From positions 1,116,001 to 1,180,000 of the forward strand of contig NZ_CP043626.1 in the NCBI RefSeq assembly GCF_008807415.1: a stretch of DNA of 64,000 bases. The letters are read 5' to 3'. The position numbers and the translations under genes were made by a program. The notes beneath the pieces are model-generated. The model searched no databases and was not told the DNA's origin. It saw nothing but the letters and a program-made list of their open reading frames with translations. This document shows positions 35,232 to 44,282 of this stretch, one piece after another (the first letter of the stretch is position 1; each line of letters starts with the position of its first letter). The stretch is from Pseudomonas denitrificans (nom. rej.) (lineage in GTDB: Bacteria > Pseudomonadota > Gammaproteobacteria > Pseudomonadales > Pseudomonadaceae).

Positions 35232-35307
35232 GTAGGGCGGATAACCCGGAACGGGTTATCCGCCGATGGCCTTGTGGCGGATAACGCTGGCGCGTTATGC
35301 GCCCTAC
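35232..35307. repeat. Family A palindromic repeat, copy 1
   Basis: A long imperfect palindrome that opens GTAGGGCGGATAAC and closes GTTATGCGCCCTAC, with an internal ATCCGCC...GGCGGATAAC pair. It follows the luciferase-like gene. Related copies lie at 37011, 44163, 53394 and 60759. Confidence 0.85.
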
Positions 35308-35452
35308 GCTCTTCGGAGCGGGGCGCGCAGCCAAAGTCAGGGAGAGGGAAATCGCTGGTGCGGGATTTCAGATAAAGACTGTTGCTCCTGCAGAGAGATC
35401 CGCGCGTCCGGGGCTGTGCAGGTGCGGACGCGTCGGTTTCGGGCAGGTGGCC

Positions 35453-35821
35453 TCAGGCCTCGCCGTCGTCCTTCTTCTTCAGCAGATCCGCCAACCCGGC
35501 CAGGCCCTTGTGGGTGACCTTCGGCCCTTTCGCGCCCGCGTCGTTGCTGTTCTGGTAATGCAGGTCCACCTGTCGCTGGTGCTCGTTGTCGTGGCAGAAC
35601 AGGCACAGCAACTCCCAGTTGGAGCCATCCTCGGGGTTGTTGTCGTGGTTGTGGTCGCGGTGGTGGACGGTCAGCTCGCGCAGGCGCACGCCGCTGAACT
35701 CGCGGGCGCAGCGCCCGCAGATCCAGGGGTACATCTTCAGGGCTTTTTCGCGGTAGCTGGTTTCGCGGCGGCGCTGGGCTTCGGCGAGGACGGCGTCGAC
35801 TTTGCTGGTGGGCTGGTTCAT
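35453..35821 (-). CDS. yajD: YajD family HNH nuclease
   Basis: A 122-residue HNH protein. The zinc/HNH core reads CGRCAREF (about 36-43), LTVHHRDHNHDNN (about 51-63) and LCLFCHDNEH (about 73-82), i.e. two CxxC pairs around HH-N-H. It matches YajD of gamma-proteobacteria; activity is not characterised. The ATG at 35821 gives MNQPTSKVDAVLAEAQRRRE, the usual N-terminus. It is transcribed in the same direction as ybaN and hemO upstream, with 59 bases between. Confidence 0.88.
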   Translation of the reverse strand: MNQPTSKVDAVLAEAQRRRETSYREKALKMYPWICGRCAREFSGVRLRELTVHHRDHNHDNNPEDGSNWELLCLFCHDNEHQRQVDLHYQNSNDAGAKGPKVTHKGLAGLADLLKKKDDGEA

Positions 35822-35880
35822 GGCTCGTAGAAGAGAGTGTGGAATCGGACTTCCAGCATAAGTCCGCTGCCGCGCGCTGG

Positions 35881-36330
35881 CTACGGCCTGGGCGTATCCG
35901 GGCGCGACCAGATCCACAGGTTGCCAACTGCCATGCCGAGGATCACTGCATACAGCCAGAGGCCGTGGGGCAGGGTGATCAGCATGATCGCAAGCGCCAC
36001 GAGCATCGCGAGGCTGGCGCTGATCTTGGCGCGGCGCGCGACGGCGCGGCCATTGCGCCAGTTGTGCAGGATGGGACCGAACAGCCGGTGGTTCTCCAGC
36101 CAGGCGGACAAGCGCGGCGAACTCTTCGACGCGGCCCAGGCGGCTAGCAGGACGAACTCGGTGGTCGGCAAACCCGGCACCACCAATCCCACCATGCCCA
36201 CACCGAGGCTGGTGTAAGCCAGCAACGCGAATGCCAGTCGGGCCAGCCGCGAGCGCGCGGGGCCGAAGGGATTGGCGCGCGCCGCATCGGCAGGCGCGCG
36301 CTCGAGGGCGTCAGACGGTGGCGGGAGCAC
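35881..36330 (-). CDS. ybaN: YbaN (DUF454) family inner-membrane protein
   Basis: A 149-residue protein with hydrophobic spans at about 30-50, 55-72 and 105-140. VVPGLPTTEFVLLAAWAASKSSPRL is the DUF454 hallmark. The only good start is a GTG that overlaps the end of hemO by 20 bases, which suggests translational coupling with heme oxygenase. Family members are often linked to heme or iron genes in Pseudomonas; their function is unknown. Confidence 0.8.
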   Translation of the reverse strand: MLPPPSDALERAPADAARANPFGPARSRLARLAFALLAYTSLGVGMVGLVVPGLPTTEFVLLAAWAASKSSPRLSAWLENHRLFGPILHNWRNGRAVARRAKISASLAMLVALAIMLITLPHGLWLYAVILGMAVGNLWIWSRPDTPRP

Positions 36331-36910
36331 TGTCGTAGCTGTGTTGCAGCAGTTGGGAGAAACGCTCGAAAGCGGCCACGGCGCCGGCTTCGGCTTCGCG
36401 CTCTTCGGCTTCGCTCAGCTCCAGGCCGTCGAGGGTGCGGGTGAAGCGCTTCCAGCCTTCGGCACGGCCGCCTTCGGGCTCGCCCAGGTGGCGGGCGCCG
36501 GTGTTTTCGTCCAGGCCCAGCGCGGCGACGCGCTTAATCAGGAAGGCGGCGCCGAGCTTGGAGCCTTCGGAGACGAACAGCCAGCCCAGGGCGTGGGCCT
36601 GGCTCGGGTTGCTGATGGCGCCGGCAACCGGGGCGGGCACTTCGGTGTCGAGGTCGGCCAGGTCCAGGCGGGCCTGTTCGGCGCGGCAGCGCTGCGGCAG
36701 GTCGGGGAAGATCTTGCCCAGCTCGGCGTCCTGGTACAGGGCCTGCAGCTCGGACTGGAACAGGTACTGGGCGACCACGAAGCGGGCGAAACGCTCGCGG
36801 CTGGAGAAGGGCTCGCGGGCCTTCACGGCGTGGTCGAGACGCTCGTGGGGGGCGTGGGTCAGCGCGTTCAGGCGTTGCGAGCGCAGGGCGGGGAGTTCCA
36901 GGGTGGTCAT
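36311..36910 (-). CDS. hemO: Heme oxygenase, HemO/PigA type
   Basis: A 199-residue helical heme oxygenase that opens the heme ring to biliverdin, CO and iron in the cytoplasm. The proximal heme ligand is H27 (ERLDHAVKAREPF), and the distal-helix segment LGWLFVSEGSKLGAAFL (about residue 105) contains the glycine/serine kink of the family. I choose the ATG at 36910; an in-frame TTG two codons upstream is unlikely. It lies downstream of the heme receptor on the same strand and is coupled to ybaN. Low-iron expression by Fur is expected from the family. Confidence 0.93.
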   Translation of the reverse strand: MTTLELPALRSQRLNALTHAPHERLDHAVKAREPFSSRERFARFVVAQYLFQSELQALYQDAELGKIFPDLPQRCRAEQARLDLADLDTEVPAPVAGAISNPSQAHALGWLFVSEGSKLGAAFLIKRVAALGLDENTGARHLGEPEGGRAEGWKRFTRTLDGLELSEAEEREAEAGAVAAFERFSQLLQHSYDSAPATV

Positions 36911-37010
36911 GTCCAATTCCTTGAAATTACAGGTCTTTACAGACGAGACGAACGAGTTCGGGGAAAGCGTAAAGATTGTCGGCGTTCACTGTGCGAGCGC
37001 GCTTTTGCAG

Positions 37011-37080
37011 GGGGCATAACGCGTCAGCGTTATCCGCCGCGCTGGGCGGCGGACAACCTGCCTCAGGTTATGCGCCCTAC
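37011..37080. repeat. Family A palindromic repeat, copy 2
   Basis: An imperfect copy between hemO and the heme receptor: GGGGGCATAACGCG at one end, GTTATGCGCCCTAC at the other, with TTATCCGCC...GGCGGACAAC inside. It separates the receptor gene from hemO and could attenuate read-through. Confidence 0.8.
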
Positions 37081-37102
37081 GCTCAGCGAGGGCGCGTGCG
37101 CA

Positions 37103-39706
37103 TCAGATATCCCACACCAGGTTGATCGCGAAGTTGCGGCCCGGCTGGGTCAGGCGGTCGAGGTTGGCCGGGGCCAGTACCGAGGCTTCGCCGACGCCGT
37201 CGTAGCCGCGCACGTCATCCCACAGCCAGTACTTCTTGTCGGTGAGGTTGTACAGGCCGGCGTTGAGGGTCAAGTCGTCGGTCAGCTTGTAGTAGCCGGT
37301 CAGGTCGAGGATGCCGAAGCCCGGGGTCTTGAACTGGCTGCTGGTGCCGTCGGGGGCGTTGAACTGGCTGTCGTCCACGCGGGTCTTGCGCTTGACCAGG
37401 GTCCAGTCGAGCAGGGCGCCGTAGCGGCCGGCCTGTTCGTCGTAGCCCAGGCCGAACACACCGGTGAGCGGGTTGACGCTGTTGATCGGCTCGCCGGTGT
37501 CCTTGTTGCGGCCGTAGGCATAGGCCACCGAGCCCTTGGTGTAGAGGCCCTGCGGCGCGCCGAAGGCGCCCAGTTCCAGGCGGCCCTTCAGCTCCACGCC
37601 CTTGATGATGGCGTTCTTGATGTTGTTGCTGGTGAAGGTCGGCTCGTCGTAGCCGGGGGTGATGGCGTCTTCGTTGATGAAGTCGCGGTACTTGTTATAG
37701 AAGACCGCCACGTCGAACGAGCCTTCCTCGAAGTTGCCGCGCAGGCCGGTCTCGTAGCTCTGGCTGCGTTCCGGGTCCAGGTCCGGGTTGGGCTCTACAC
37801 GGTAACCGGTGGTGGGGTTGTCGAAGCGGCCGTAGAGCGCCTTGGCGGTAGGGGTGCGGAAGCCCTGGGCGTACTGGCCGTACCACAGGTAGTTGTCGTT
37901 GAACGAATAGGTCACGCCGAGCTTGGGCGAGAGCTGGTGCCAGCTCTTGTCTTCGCTGCTAACTTCGCCTTCGCCGCTCTGGTCGACGGTGTTGAGGAAC
38001 TCGTCGGTGATGTGCGGCTTCAGGCGGGTGTGGTCGTAGCGCAGGCCGGGCAGGAAGGTCCAGTCGTTCCAGCGGATCTCGTCCTGGGCGAACAGGGCGT
38101 AGGTGTCGATGGTCGGATCGGGAAAGTCGCTGCTGCGGGCCAGGCGGTCGGAGGCCACCGAGCTCGGGCCGCCGATGGTGGTGCAGGTGCGGCTGACGGC
38201 CAGGCAGGTGGCGTCGCCTTCGCGGTAGCCGGTGACCTTCTGGCGTTTGAGGGTGGTGCCGTAGGTCAGCAGGTGGTCGGTGTCGCCCAGGGCGAAGGCC
38301 TTGTCCATCTGCAGGTCGAGCACCCACTGGCGCTCCTTGTACTGGGTCTCGCGGGTCCGCAGCACCTGGCGGGTGATCGGGTAGTAGAACTCGTCGGTGC
38401 TCTGGTCGGTCTTGGCGATCTGGTAGTTGAAGGTCCACTGCAGGTGATCGGCCACCGCGCTGTCCAGCAGCATCTGGTGTTCCAGGCCGTAGCGTTCGCG
38501 GGTGATGGTGTCGTTTCCGGTGCGCCACTGGTACATGCCGCCGGGCAGCACGCTGTCGGGGATGGTCGGTGCGCCGTTGAAGTACGGGCCGCCGTAGGCG
38601 CTCTTCTGATCGGTGTCGACGTCGTCCTTGTACTTCTCGTAGACCAGGCCGAAGCGGCTGCCTTCGGCGTAGTTCCAGCCCAGTTTCGCCAGCACGTTGG
38701 TGGTGCGCACGTCTTCGGGGTTGGCTTCGGTGCGCGAAAGGCCGGTGCCGCCGGTGCTGCCGTAGGACTCGGTCTCGTGGCCGTTGCGCTGGCTCAGGTG
38801 CAGCAGGCCGTCGAAGTCGTCGTGGCGGCCGGCGACGGTGGCGGAGGTCAGCCAGCTGTCATCGGCGGAGCTGTAGCCGGTCTTCAGGCGCGCGCCGACG
38901 TCCTGGCCGTCCTTGATGATGTCGTCCGGGTCGAGGGTGAAGTAGCTCACCGCGCCGCCGATCGCGTTGCTGCCATACAGGGCCGAGGCCGGGCCGCGCA
39001 GAACTTCCACGCGCTTGACGATTTCCGGGTCGACATAGTTGCGCTCGGTCTGCGCGTAGGGGCCGTTGAAGAAGCTGTTGGGGATCTCGACGCCGTCGAT
39101 CTGCGTCAGCACGCGGTCGCCGTCGATGCCGCGGATGTTGTAGCCGGTGATGCCGGCACGGTTGCCGGTGCCGCCGACAGAGACGCCGGGCATATCGCGC
39201 ACCAGCTCCTTGATGCTGTTGACGTTCTTGCGGTCCAGCTCTTCGCGGCCGACGACGTTCACCGTGGAGGGTACCGAGGTGACGCTCTGTGCCTGGCGGG
39301 TCGCGGTGACGGTGAGCGGTTGCATCTCGGCGACGGAGGAGAGGTTGCGCTCCAGCACCACGTTGCGCGGGCCGAGCTGGCGCACGGTCAGGCCAGTGCC
39401 GCCGAGCAGGGTCTTCAGCGCGCGCTCCGCCGGCAGGCGGCCGCTGACGCCCGGAGAGACCACGCCGTCAGCCAGGTCACCGGCCACGCCAACCTGCCAG
39501 CCGGTCACCGCGCTGAAAGCGTTGAGTGCCTGTGGCAGTGGTTGGCGGGCGATGTCGAAGCTGTAGCCGGCCTGGGTCTGGCTGGCTTCCGCCGCCTGGG
39601 CGGAAGTGGCCGGCAGGCTGGCGAGGCCGATGGACAGGGCGAGCAGCGAGATGCTGGCCGGCGCGGACAGCCGGCGCAGAGGGGCACGCGAAGAAGCAAT
39701 GGTCAT
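37103..39706 (-). CDS. TonB-dependent heme/hemoprotein receptor with signalling domain (HxuA/HasR-like)
   Basis: An 867-residue outer-membrane receptor. After the signal peptide, residues about 45-115 form an STN signalling domain (GYSFDIARQPLPQALNAF to RNVVLERN). The plug starts near 125 (VTATRQAQSVTSVPSTVNV). The barrel includes YGQYAQGFRTPTAKALYG and NPDLDPERSQSYE, the FRAP and NPNL motifs of heme receptors, and ends NLVWDI. The STN domain signals through the adjacent FecR-like anti-sigma factor and ECF sigma factor. No hemophore gene is present, which favours the Hxu type over HasR. Likely repressed by Fur. Confidence 0.88.
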   Translation of the reverse strand: MTIASSRAPLRRLSAPASISLLALSIGLASLPATSAQAAEASQTQAGYSFDIARQPLPQALNAFSAVTGWQVGVAGDLADGVVSPGVSGRLPAERALKTLLGGTGLTVRQLGPRNVVLERNLSSVAEMQPLTVTATRQAQSVTSVPSTVNVVGREELDRKNVNSIKELVRDMPGVSVGGTGNRAGITGYNIRGIDGDRVLTQIDGVEIPNSFFNGPYAQTERNYVDPEIVKRVEVLRGPASALYGSNAIGGAVSYFTLDPDDIIKDGQDVGARLKTGYSSADDSWLTSATVAGRHDDFDGLLHLSQRNGHETESYGSTGGTGLSRTEANPEDVRTTNVLAKLGWNYAEGSRFGLVYEKYKDDVDTDQKSAYGGPYFNGAPTIPDSVLPGGMYQWRTGNDTITRERYGLEHQMLLDSAVADHLQWTFNYQIAKTDQSTDEFYYPITRQVLRTRETQYKERQWVLDLQMDKAFALGDTDHLLTYGTTLKRQKVTGYREGDATCLAVSRTCTTIGGPSSVASDRLARSSDFPDPTIDTYALFAQDEIRWNDWTFLPGLRYDHTRLKPHITDEFLNTVDQSGEGEVSSEDKSWHQLSPKLGVTYSFNDNYLWYGQYAQGFRTPTAKALYGRFDNPTTGYRVEPNPDLDPERSQSYETGLRGNFEEGSFDVAVFYNKYRDFINEDAITPGYDEPTFTSNNIKNAIIKGVELKGRLELGAFGAPQGLYTKGSVAYAYGRNKDTGEPINSVNPLTGVFGLGYDEQAGRYGALLDWTLVKRKTRVDDSQFNAPDGTSSQFKTPGFGILDLTGYYKLTDDLTLNAGLYNLTDKKYWLWDDVRGYDGVGEASVLAPANLDRLTQPGRNFAINLVWDI

Positions 39707-39829
39707 CGAAGGGCTCTCTTAGTCAGTCTTTGTTCGCATTCGTAAATGCGAATCTATTGCATTGGCTTCTGACTAAACGAACGAGCCCTTCGGATCGCGT
39801 AAAAAAACTTTCTGCCGTGTGGCGGGGGC

Positions 39830-40864
39830 TCAGTTGAGGATCAGCAGTTTCGGGTATTCGTGCAGCTCGGCGGAGGTGATCTGCGCCAGCGAACGTGCCA
39901 CGCCCAGCGGGTCGTCCAGGCGCCAGTTGCCGGTGACGCTGACGTTCTCCAGGCGCTCGTTGGTATTCACGATCCAGCCGGGGTAGTAGCGGCGCAATTC
40001 GGCCAGCACCTGGCTGAGCGGGCAGTTCTCGAACACCATGCGGCCCTTTACCCAGGCCAGCTGGGATTCGGCCTCGGCGCCGTGCTGGCGCTCGCCGAAG
40101 CCCTGCGGGCCGACGCGGATGCTGTCGCCGGCACCGAGGCTGACGCGGGCGTCGTCCAGCCGCGTGCGCAGGTCCACTTCGCCACGCTGCACGCTGACTT
40201 CCGCCTCGTTGCCGAGGTAGCGCACGGCGAACGCGGTGCCGCGCACCGTGACCTGCACCGGCCCGGCCTCCACCTCGAAGGGGCGGCTGCGGTCATGGGC
40301 GACGTCGAAGAAGACTTCGCCGCGGTAGAGGCGGGCAACGCGCTGCTGGTCGTCGACCTTGCTGGAGAATGCGGTGTCGGTGTTGAGCAGTACGTTCGAG
40401 CCGTCGGCCAGCTGGACTTTCTGGCGTTCGCCGACCGCGGTGAGATGGTCCGCACGCAGGCGCGTCAGCAGGTCGCCCTGCACCACGACTCCGATGGCGA
40501 GTACCAGCGCCGCGGCCGTGGCGACGGGTTTCCAGAAGCGCCGCGGGCGACGCAGCGGCCGGACTTTTTCCTGCGCCCGTTTGCGTTCCAGGCGCGCAGC
40601 GGCAACCGGCAGCAACGGTGACTGCCACGCATCGCGCACGCGCTGGTAGGCACGCGCGTTGCCTTCGCTGGCGGCGAGCCAGGCATCGAAGCGCGCGCGG
40701 GTGGCGGCGTCCATGTCGTCCTCGAGGATCAGCCAGTCGAGGGCTTCGGCCATCTGCTGGTCGTCGGGCGGCGCGGCGTGGGGCAAGGGGCGATCCTCGG
40801 GGTGGTGCTGGGGTGGTGAGCCGCGCATTGTTGTCGAATCGGCCGGCGAACGGTAGTCCGTCAT
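39830..40864 (-). CDS. FecR-type anti-sigma factor / sensor
   Basis: A 344-residue inner-membrane regulator. Residues about 38-85 form the cytoplasmic anti-sigma domain (EALDWLILEDDMDAATRARFDAWLAAS). A single transmembrane helix lies near 108-128. The periplasmic FecR domain (VGERQKVQLADGSNVLLNTD to VHRGEVDLRT-like strands) follows, then a C-terminal STN-like domain. It would sense the receptor STN domain and control the ECF sigma factor encoded upstream with an ATGA overlap. Confidence 0.92.
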   Translation of the reverse strand: MTDYRSPADSTTMRGSPPQHHPEDRPLPHAAPPDDQQMAEALDWLILEDDMDAATRARFDAWLAASEGNARAYQRVRDAWQSPLLPVAAARLERKRAQEKVRPLRRPRRFWKPVATAAALVLAIGVVVQGDLLTRLRADHLTAVGERQKVQLADGSNVLLNTDTAFSSKVDDQQRVARLYRGEVFFDVAHDRSRPFEVEAGPVQVTVRGTAFAVRYLGNEAEVSVQRGEVDLRTRLDDARVSLGAGDSIRVGPQGFGERQHGAEAESQLAWVKGRMVFENCPLSQVLAELRRYYPGWIVNTNERLENVSVTGNWRLDDPLGVARSLAQITSAELHEYPKLLILN

Positions 40865-41382
40865 ACCGATTCCTCAAGGCGGCTGACCAGTCCGACACAG
40901 ATCGCCATGATCAGTTTCAGTTCCTTCTGCACGGTGCTGGGCGAGATGTCGAGCTGCTCGGCGATCTCCGCGTAGCCGCAGCCGTGCAGGCGGCTGAGGA
41001 TGAAGATGCGCTGCTGGCGCTCGCTGAGCTCTTCGAGGGTGGCGCCCAGGCGTTCGAGCAGCTTTTCCGCGTGCAACTGGTCCTCGGCGCTGGAGCCCGG
41101 CGCCGGTACCGCCTGCACCACATCGAAAGGCACGTCCTCGAGCATGGTCCGCGACTGCATGCGCAGGTGGCGCAGGTGGTCCAGGGCGAGGTTGCGGCCG
41201 GTCTGGAAGAGGAAGGGTTCCAGGTGATCGATGCGGCGTTCGAGCAGGGTACGGGCGACGCGCAGGTAGGTTTCCTGCACCAGGTCTTCGGCGATGCTCG
41301 GGTTCTTCACCATCCGTACGAGCGTGCGCAGCAAAGGCAGGCGCTGGGCCAGGAAGACCGCGTCGAGGTTGGAAGTGCTCAC
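40861..41382 (-). CDS. ECF sigma-70 factor, FecI/HxuI type
   Basis: A 173-residue sigma factor. Region 2 spans about 15-80 (LLRTLVRMVKNPSIAEDLVQETYLRVA). Region 4 spans about 115-170 (LSERQQRIFILSRLHGCGYAEIAEQLDISPSTVQKELK). It is the FecI-type iron-starvation class. It heads the sigma-antisigma-receptor set and has a Fur-box candidate 25-43 bases upstream of its start. Synteny with the P. aeruginosa hxu genes is from memory. Confidence 0.93.
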   Translation of the reverse strand: MSTSNLDAVFLAQRLPLLRTLVRMVKNPSIAEDLVQETYLRVARTLLERRIDHLEPFLFQTGRNLALDHLRHLRMQSRTMLEDVPFDVVQAVPAPGSSAEDQLHAEKLLERLGATLEELSERQQRIFILSRLHGCGYAEIAEQLDISPSTVQKELKLIMAICVGLVSRLEESV

Positions 41383-41406
41383 AAGGGCGTCCAGCAGGAA
41401 TAATTT

Positions 41407-41425
41407 TTAAATGATAATCAATGTT
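41407..41425. promoter_or_regulatory. Candidate Fur box
   Basis: The 19 bases from TTAAATGATAATCAATG onward match 13 of 19 positions of the consensus GATAATGATAATCATTATC, including an unbroken run AATGATAATCA. It lies just upstream of the ECF sigma gene in an AT-rich patch, where Fur repression of iron-starvation sigma factors is normal. Confidence 0.75.
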
Positions 41426-41483
41426 ATTCAGAGGAGGCGCATGGCACAAGTCCATCCGTGGTTCCGGATGTGTAGGCGCCAAT

Positions 41484-41517
41484 GAAAAAAGGGCGAGGCG
41501 CGCGGGGCGCCTCGCCC
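41484..41517 (-). terminator. Intrinsic terminator of the MFS gene
   Basis: Perfect 11-bp arms (GGGCGAGGCGC / GCGCCTCGCCC, loop GCGGG) are followed in the minus sense by six T residues. It ends the - strand MFS transcript. Confidence 0.9.
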
Positions 41518-41552
41518 ATTCCCTCAGCCGGCCGGTGAGGGGTAAGCGGGAC

Positions 41553-42911
41553 TCAGGAGCGCACGGGGCGTGCGTTCAGGCGGGGCTGGTCGTTGGCCGG
41601 TTGTGCCTGGTCGGCTGCTTCCGGGCGGCTGTTCCAGTGCGGGATGAGGATGCCGGCGGCGATCAGCGCGGTGACGGTGAAGCCGATGAACACGGTGTAG
41701 GTGTCGAAGTAGCCTGGCAGCAGGCCACCGAGGATCGCGCCGATGGAGCCGCAGCCGTTGACGAAGCCCGCCGCGGTGCCGGCCGCTTCGCCGGTGCCGA
41801 AGTCCACGGCGGCGGAACCGCTGATCATCGAGTCCGGTCCGTACAGGGTCAGGCCCATCATGAACAGCAGGGCCAGCACCAGCAGGCTGCTGCCGGTCTG
41901 CATGGCCGGGACGAACAGCGCGAGGCAGACGGTCAGGCCGAGCAGGCTGATCACGCAGGCGGGCATGCGCCGCGCGCCGAAGATGCGGTCCGAGGCATAG
42001 CCGATCAGGATCGGCCCGAGCAGCCCGGCAACCTCGAAGGCCGACGGCAGGATCGCCGCGCCGACCTTGCCCAGCCCCGGCATGCGTTCGTAGACGATCA
42101 CCGGGCCCCACAGCAGGATCGCGTAGCGCGCCGGCTTGAGCAGGAAGTACGCCAGCCCCAGGGTCAGCACGGTGCGGTTGCGCAGCACCTTGCCGAGGAT
42201 GCGCAGGGACTTGCCGTTCGCGCCCTCCTGCTTGAAGCCGGCGTAGTTCACCGCCCGGGTTGCTGCACATCGGCTTCCACCGGCGGCAGGCCGACGTCCT
42301 GCGGGCGGTTGCGTTGCAGCAGCAGGAACAGGATGGCGACCGCACCGACCACCGCGGCGGTGGAGTAGAACGCCGCATGCCAGGTACCGAACACCTCATA
42401 GGCCCACCAGCCGGCGAAGGGCGAGGCGACCAGTCCGCCGAAGGCGTAGCAGGTGCTCCACAGCCCGAGCACGCGGCCGCGCTCATGGGTGGCGAAGAAG
42501 CTGCCGATGTTCTTGCACAGCCCGGACCAGCCGGTGGATTGCGCCAGGCCCTGGACCACCATGCAGGTGGCGAAGATCGGCAGGGTGGCGAAGCTGCCCA
42601 TCACCAGCGCGGCGACGGCGGAGATCAGCAGGCCGCCGAACACCACCACGCGCGGGGCCGTAGCGGTCGGCGAAGACACCCCAGGTGAACTGGCCCACCG
42701 CGTAGGCGGTGAGGTAGATGGCGTCGAGGTTGGCCATCGCGATCTTGTCGAGATGGAAAGTGGGGTCTTCGGCGATGCCGAGCTTGGCCACCGAGAAGGC
42801 TTTGCGGGTGAAGTAGAAGGCTGCGTAGGCCAGCCAGGTGATGGCGAAGATCTGCCATTTCCAGCGCGCCAGCGAAGCGCGCGGCGAAGCGGTGCCGTGA
42901 GGGTTGAGCAT
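41553..42911 (-). pseudogene. OPA-type MFS transporter, broken by two frameshifts
   Basis: Three frames together give one transporter of about 452 residues and 12 membrane segments. Part 1 (42911 down to about 42660) has WLAYAAFYFTRKAFSVAK and GQFTWGVFADRYGP, hallmarks of the organophosphate:phosphate antiporter (GlpT/UhpT) group. Part 2 (about 42660-42250) continues RVVVFGGLLISAVAAL. Part 3 (from 42251) continues VNYAGFKQEGANGK. Removing one G from the + strand run 42654-42657 joins parts 1 and 2; adding one to the run at 42254-42256 joins parts 2 and 3. The net length is divisible by three. It neighbours phnWX, so phosphonate uptake is a plausible role. Confidence 0.85.
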
Positions 42912-43244
42912 GATCTGACCTCTTTGTTGTTGTGCTGTGCCGGCAGTCAGTGGGTAACGCCTTTTTTATTTTTGTTTTCGAAGCACGTCGCACCGTCTTT
43001 GCGGTGCGGGTCAGAAGCGCTGGAGCTGTTCTGTACCGCCTTGCTGAACCCATCAGGTTCGGCGGCGGTGGAGGGATGGAAACAATTTCGAATAAATAAC
43101 TGAAATCGATTTATCAGATTTCAAAAATAAGCTGAGCTTGTATGACAGAGGGCCATGACGTTAGTGTTCTGCGCGAATGACTTTGTAGTCGCTTTCCGTC
43201 TGCTGGTGAAAAGACGGTCAGAACCTTCCCGCCGAGGCGTGCCC
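42912..43244. other. Divergent intergenic region between the MFS and LysR genes
   Basis: A locally AT-rich stretch, notably 43080-43140, between divergent genes. It contains the inverted repeat at 43102-43122. No ORF with homology is seen. It should hold the promoters of both genes. Confidence 0.55.
43102..43122. promoter_or_regulatory. Candidate LysR operator
   Basis: Perfect arms GAAATC and GATTTC with a nine-base spacer, in the AT-rich divergent region 120 bases upstream of the lysR start. Position and dyad symmetry fit a LysR recognition site. Inferred. Confidence 0.45.
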
Positions 43245-44123
43245 ATGTCCGTTTCCCACGCTCAACTCAAGGCCTTCCATGCCGTTGCCGTACACGGCAG
43301 CTTCACCCGCGCCGCCGAGCGACTGTTCCTCACCCAGCCGGCGGTTTCCGACCAGGTGCGCAAGCTGGAGGAGCGTTACGGCGTGCTGCTGTTCCATCGC
43401 AACAAGCGTTCGGTGCGCCTGACTGAACTGGGCGAGCGCCTGCTGGCGGTGACCCAGCGGCTGTTCGTGATCGAGGCGGAGGCGCAGGAGCTGCTGCAGG
43501 AATCCAGCGCGTTGCAGACCGGCAGCCTGACCCTGGCGGTGGACGCGCCGGTACACGTATTGCCGCAGATCGCGCGCTTCTGCCAGCGCCATCCGGGCAT
43601 CCGCGTGAAGCTGGAAACGGGCAATACCGACGAGTCCCTGCAACGCCTGTTCGACTACCAGGCGGACCTGGCGCTGCTCGGCCGCGAGGTGCAGGACGAG
43701 CGCCTGCTGACCTTCACCCTGCGCAGCGACCCCATCGTCGCCTTCGTCGGCCGCAGCCATCCCTGGGCCGGGCGCGAGTCCATCGAACTGGCCGACCTCG
43801 ACGACACGCCGCTGGTGCTGCGCGAGCAGGGCTCGGTGACCCGGCAGATGCTCGAGGCGGAAATGGCCCGCGCTGGCTGGCGCATCCGCCCGGCCATCGA
43901 GGTGGAGGGCCGCGAAGCGTCGCTGGAAGCGGTAGCGGTGGGAATTGGCGTCGGCGTGGTGTCGGCTGCCGAACTGGGGGCCGATGCGCGTGTGCATGCG
44001 CTGCCGATCCTCGATTGCCACTGGCGCATGAGCGAGACGCTGGTGTGCCTGCGTGAGCAGAGCACCCGGCGGATCGTGGCGACCTTTCTTGATCTGGTGA
44101 AGGAAGACTTGCCAGCGGAGTAG
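43245..44123 (+). CDS. LysR family transcriptional regulator
   Basis: A 292-residue LysR protein. The HTH covers residues 5-62 (LKAFHAVAVHGSFTRAAERLFLTQPAVSDQVRKLE), and the periplasmic-binding-like effector domain follows from about 90. It is divergent from the OPA-type transporter, which it probably controls. A second LysR (44283-45143) lies next to phnW. Together they may tune 2-aminoethylphosphonate uptake and breakdown. The start giving MSVSHAQLKAF is the family-typical one. Confidence 0.9.
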   Translation: MSVSHAQLKAFHAVAVHGSFTRAAERLFLTQPAVSDQVRKLEERYGVLLFHRNKRSVRLTELGERLLAVTQRLFVIEAEAQELLQESSALQTGSLTLAVDAPVHVLPQIARFCQRHPGIRVKLETGNTDESLQRLFDYQADLALLGREVQDERLLTFTLRSDPIVAFVGRSHPWAGRESIELADLDDTPLVLREQGSVTRQMLEAEMARAGWRIRPAIEVEGREASLEAVAVGIGVGVVSAAELGADARVHALPILDCHWRMSETLVCLREQSTRRIVATFLDLVKEDLPAE

Positions 44124-44162
44124 GGCGGCTGTTCGCATCCATCCGAAGGTTCCGTCGCACTC

Positions 44163-44233
44163 GTAGGGCGAATAACCCGGAACGGGTTATCCGCCAGGAC
44201 GGCGGATAGCGCCCTGGGCGTTATGCGCCCTAC
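44163..44233. repeat. Family A palindromic repeat, copy 3
   Basis: Opens GTAGGGCGAATAACCCGG, has inner ACGGGTTATCCGCC...GGCGGATAGC, and closes GTTATGCGCCCTAC. It lies between the two convergent lysR genes. Confidence 0.85.
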
Positions 44234-44282
44234 AGGGGATATCGGCGCGCGGCGCTCCTGCAGTCGATTCAGGCGATGACCC

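Noticed and set aside
36272..39745. A 1157-codon open frame opposite the TonB receptor and hemO region
   Set aside because: It is antisense to two recognisable genes on the other strand, has a Gly/Ala/Val-rich composition typical of GC-rich shadow frames, and shows no domain.
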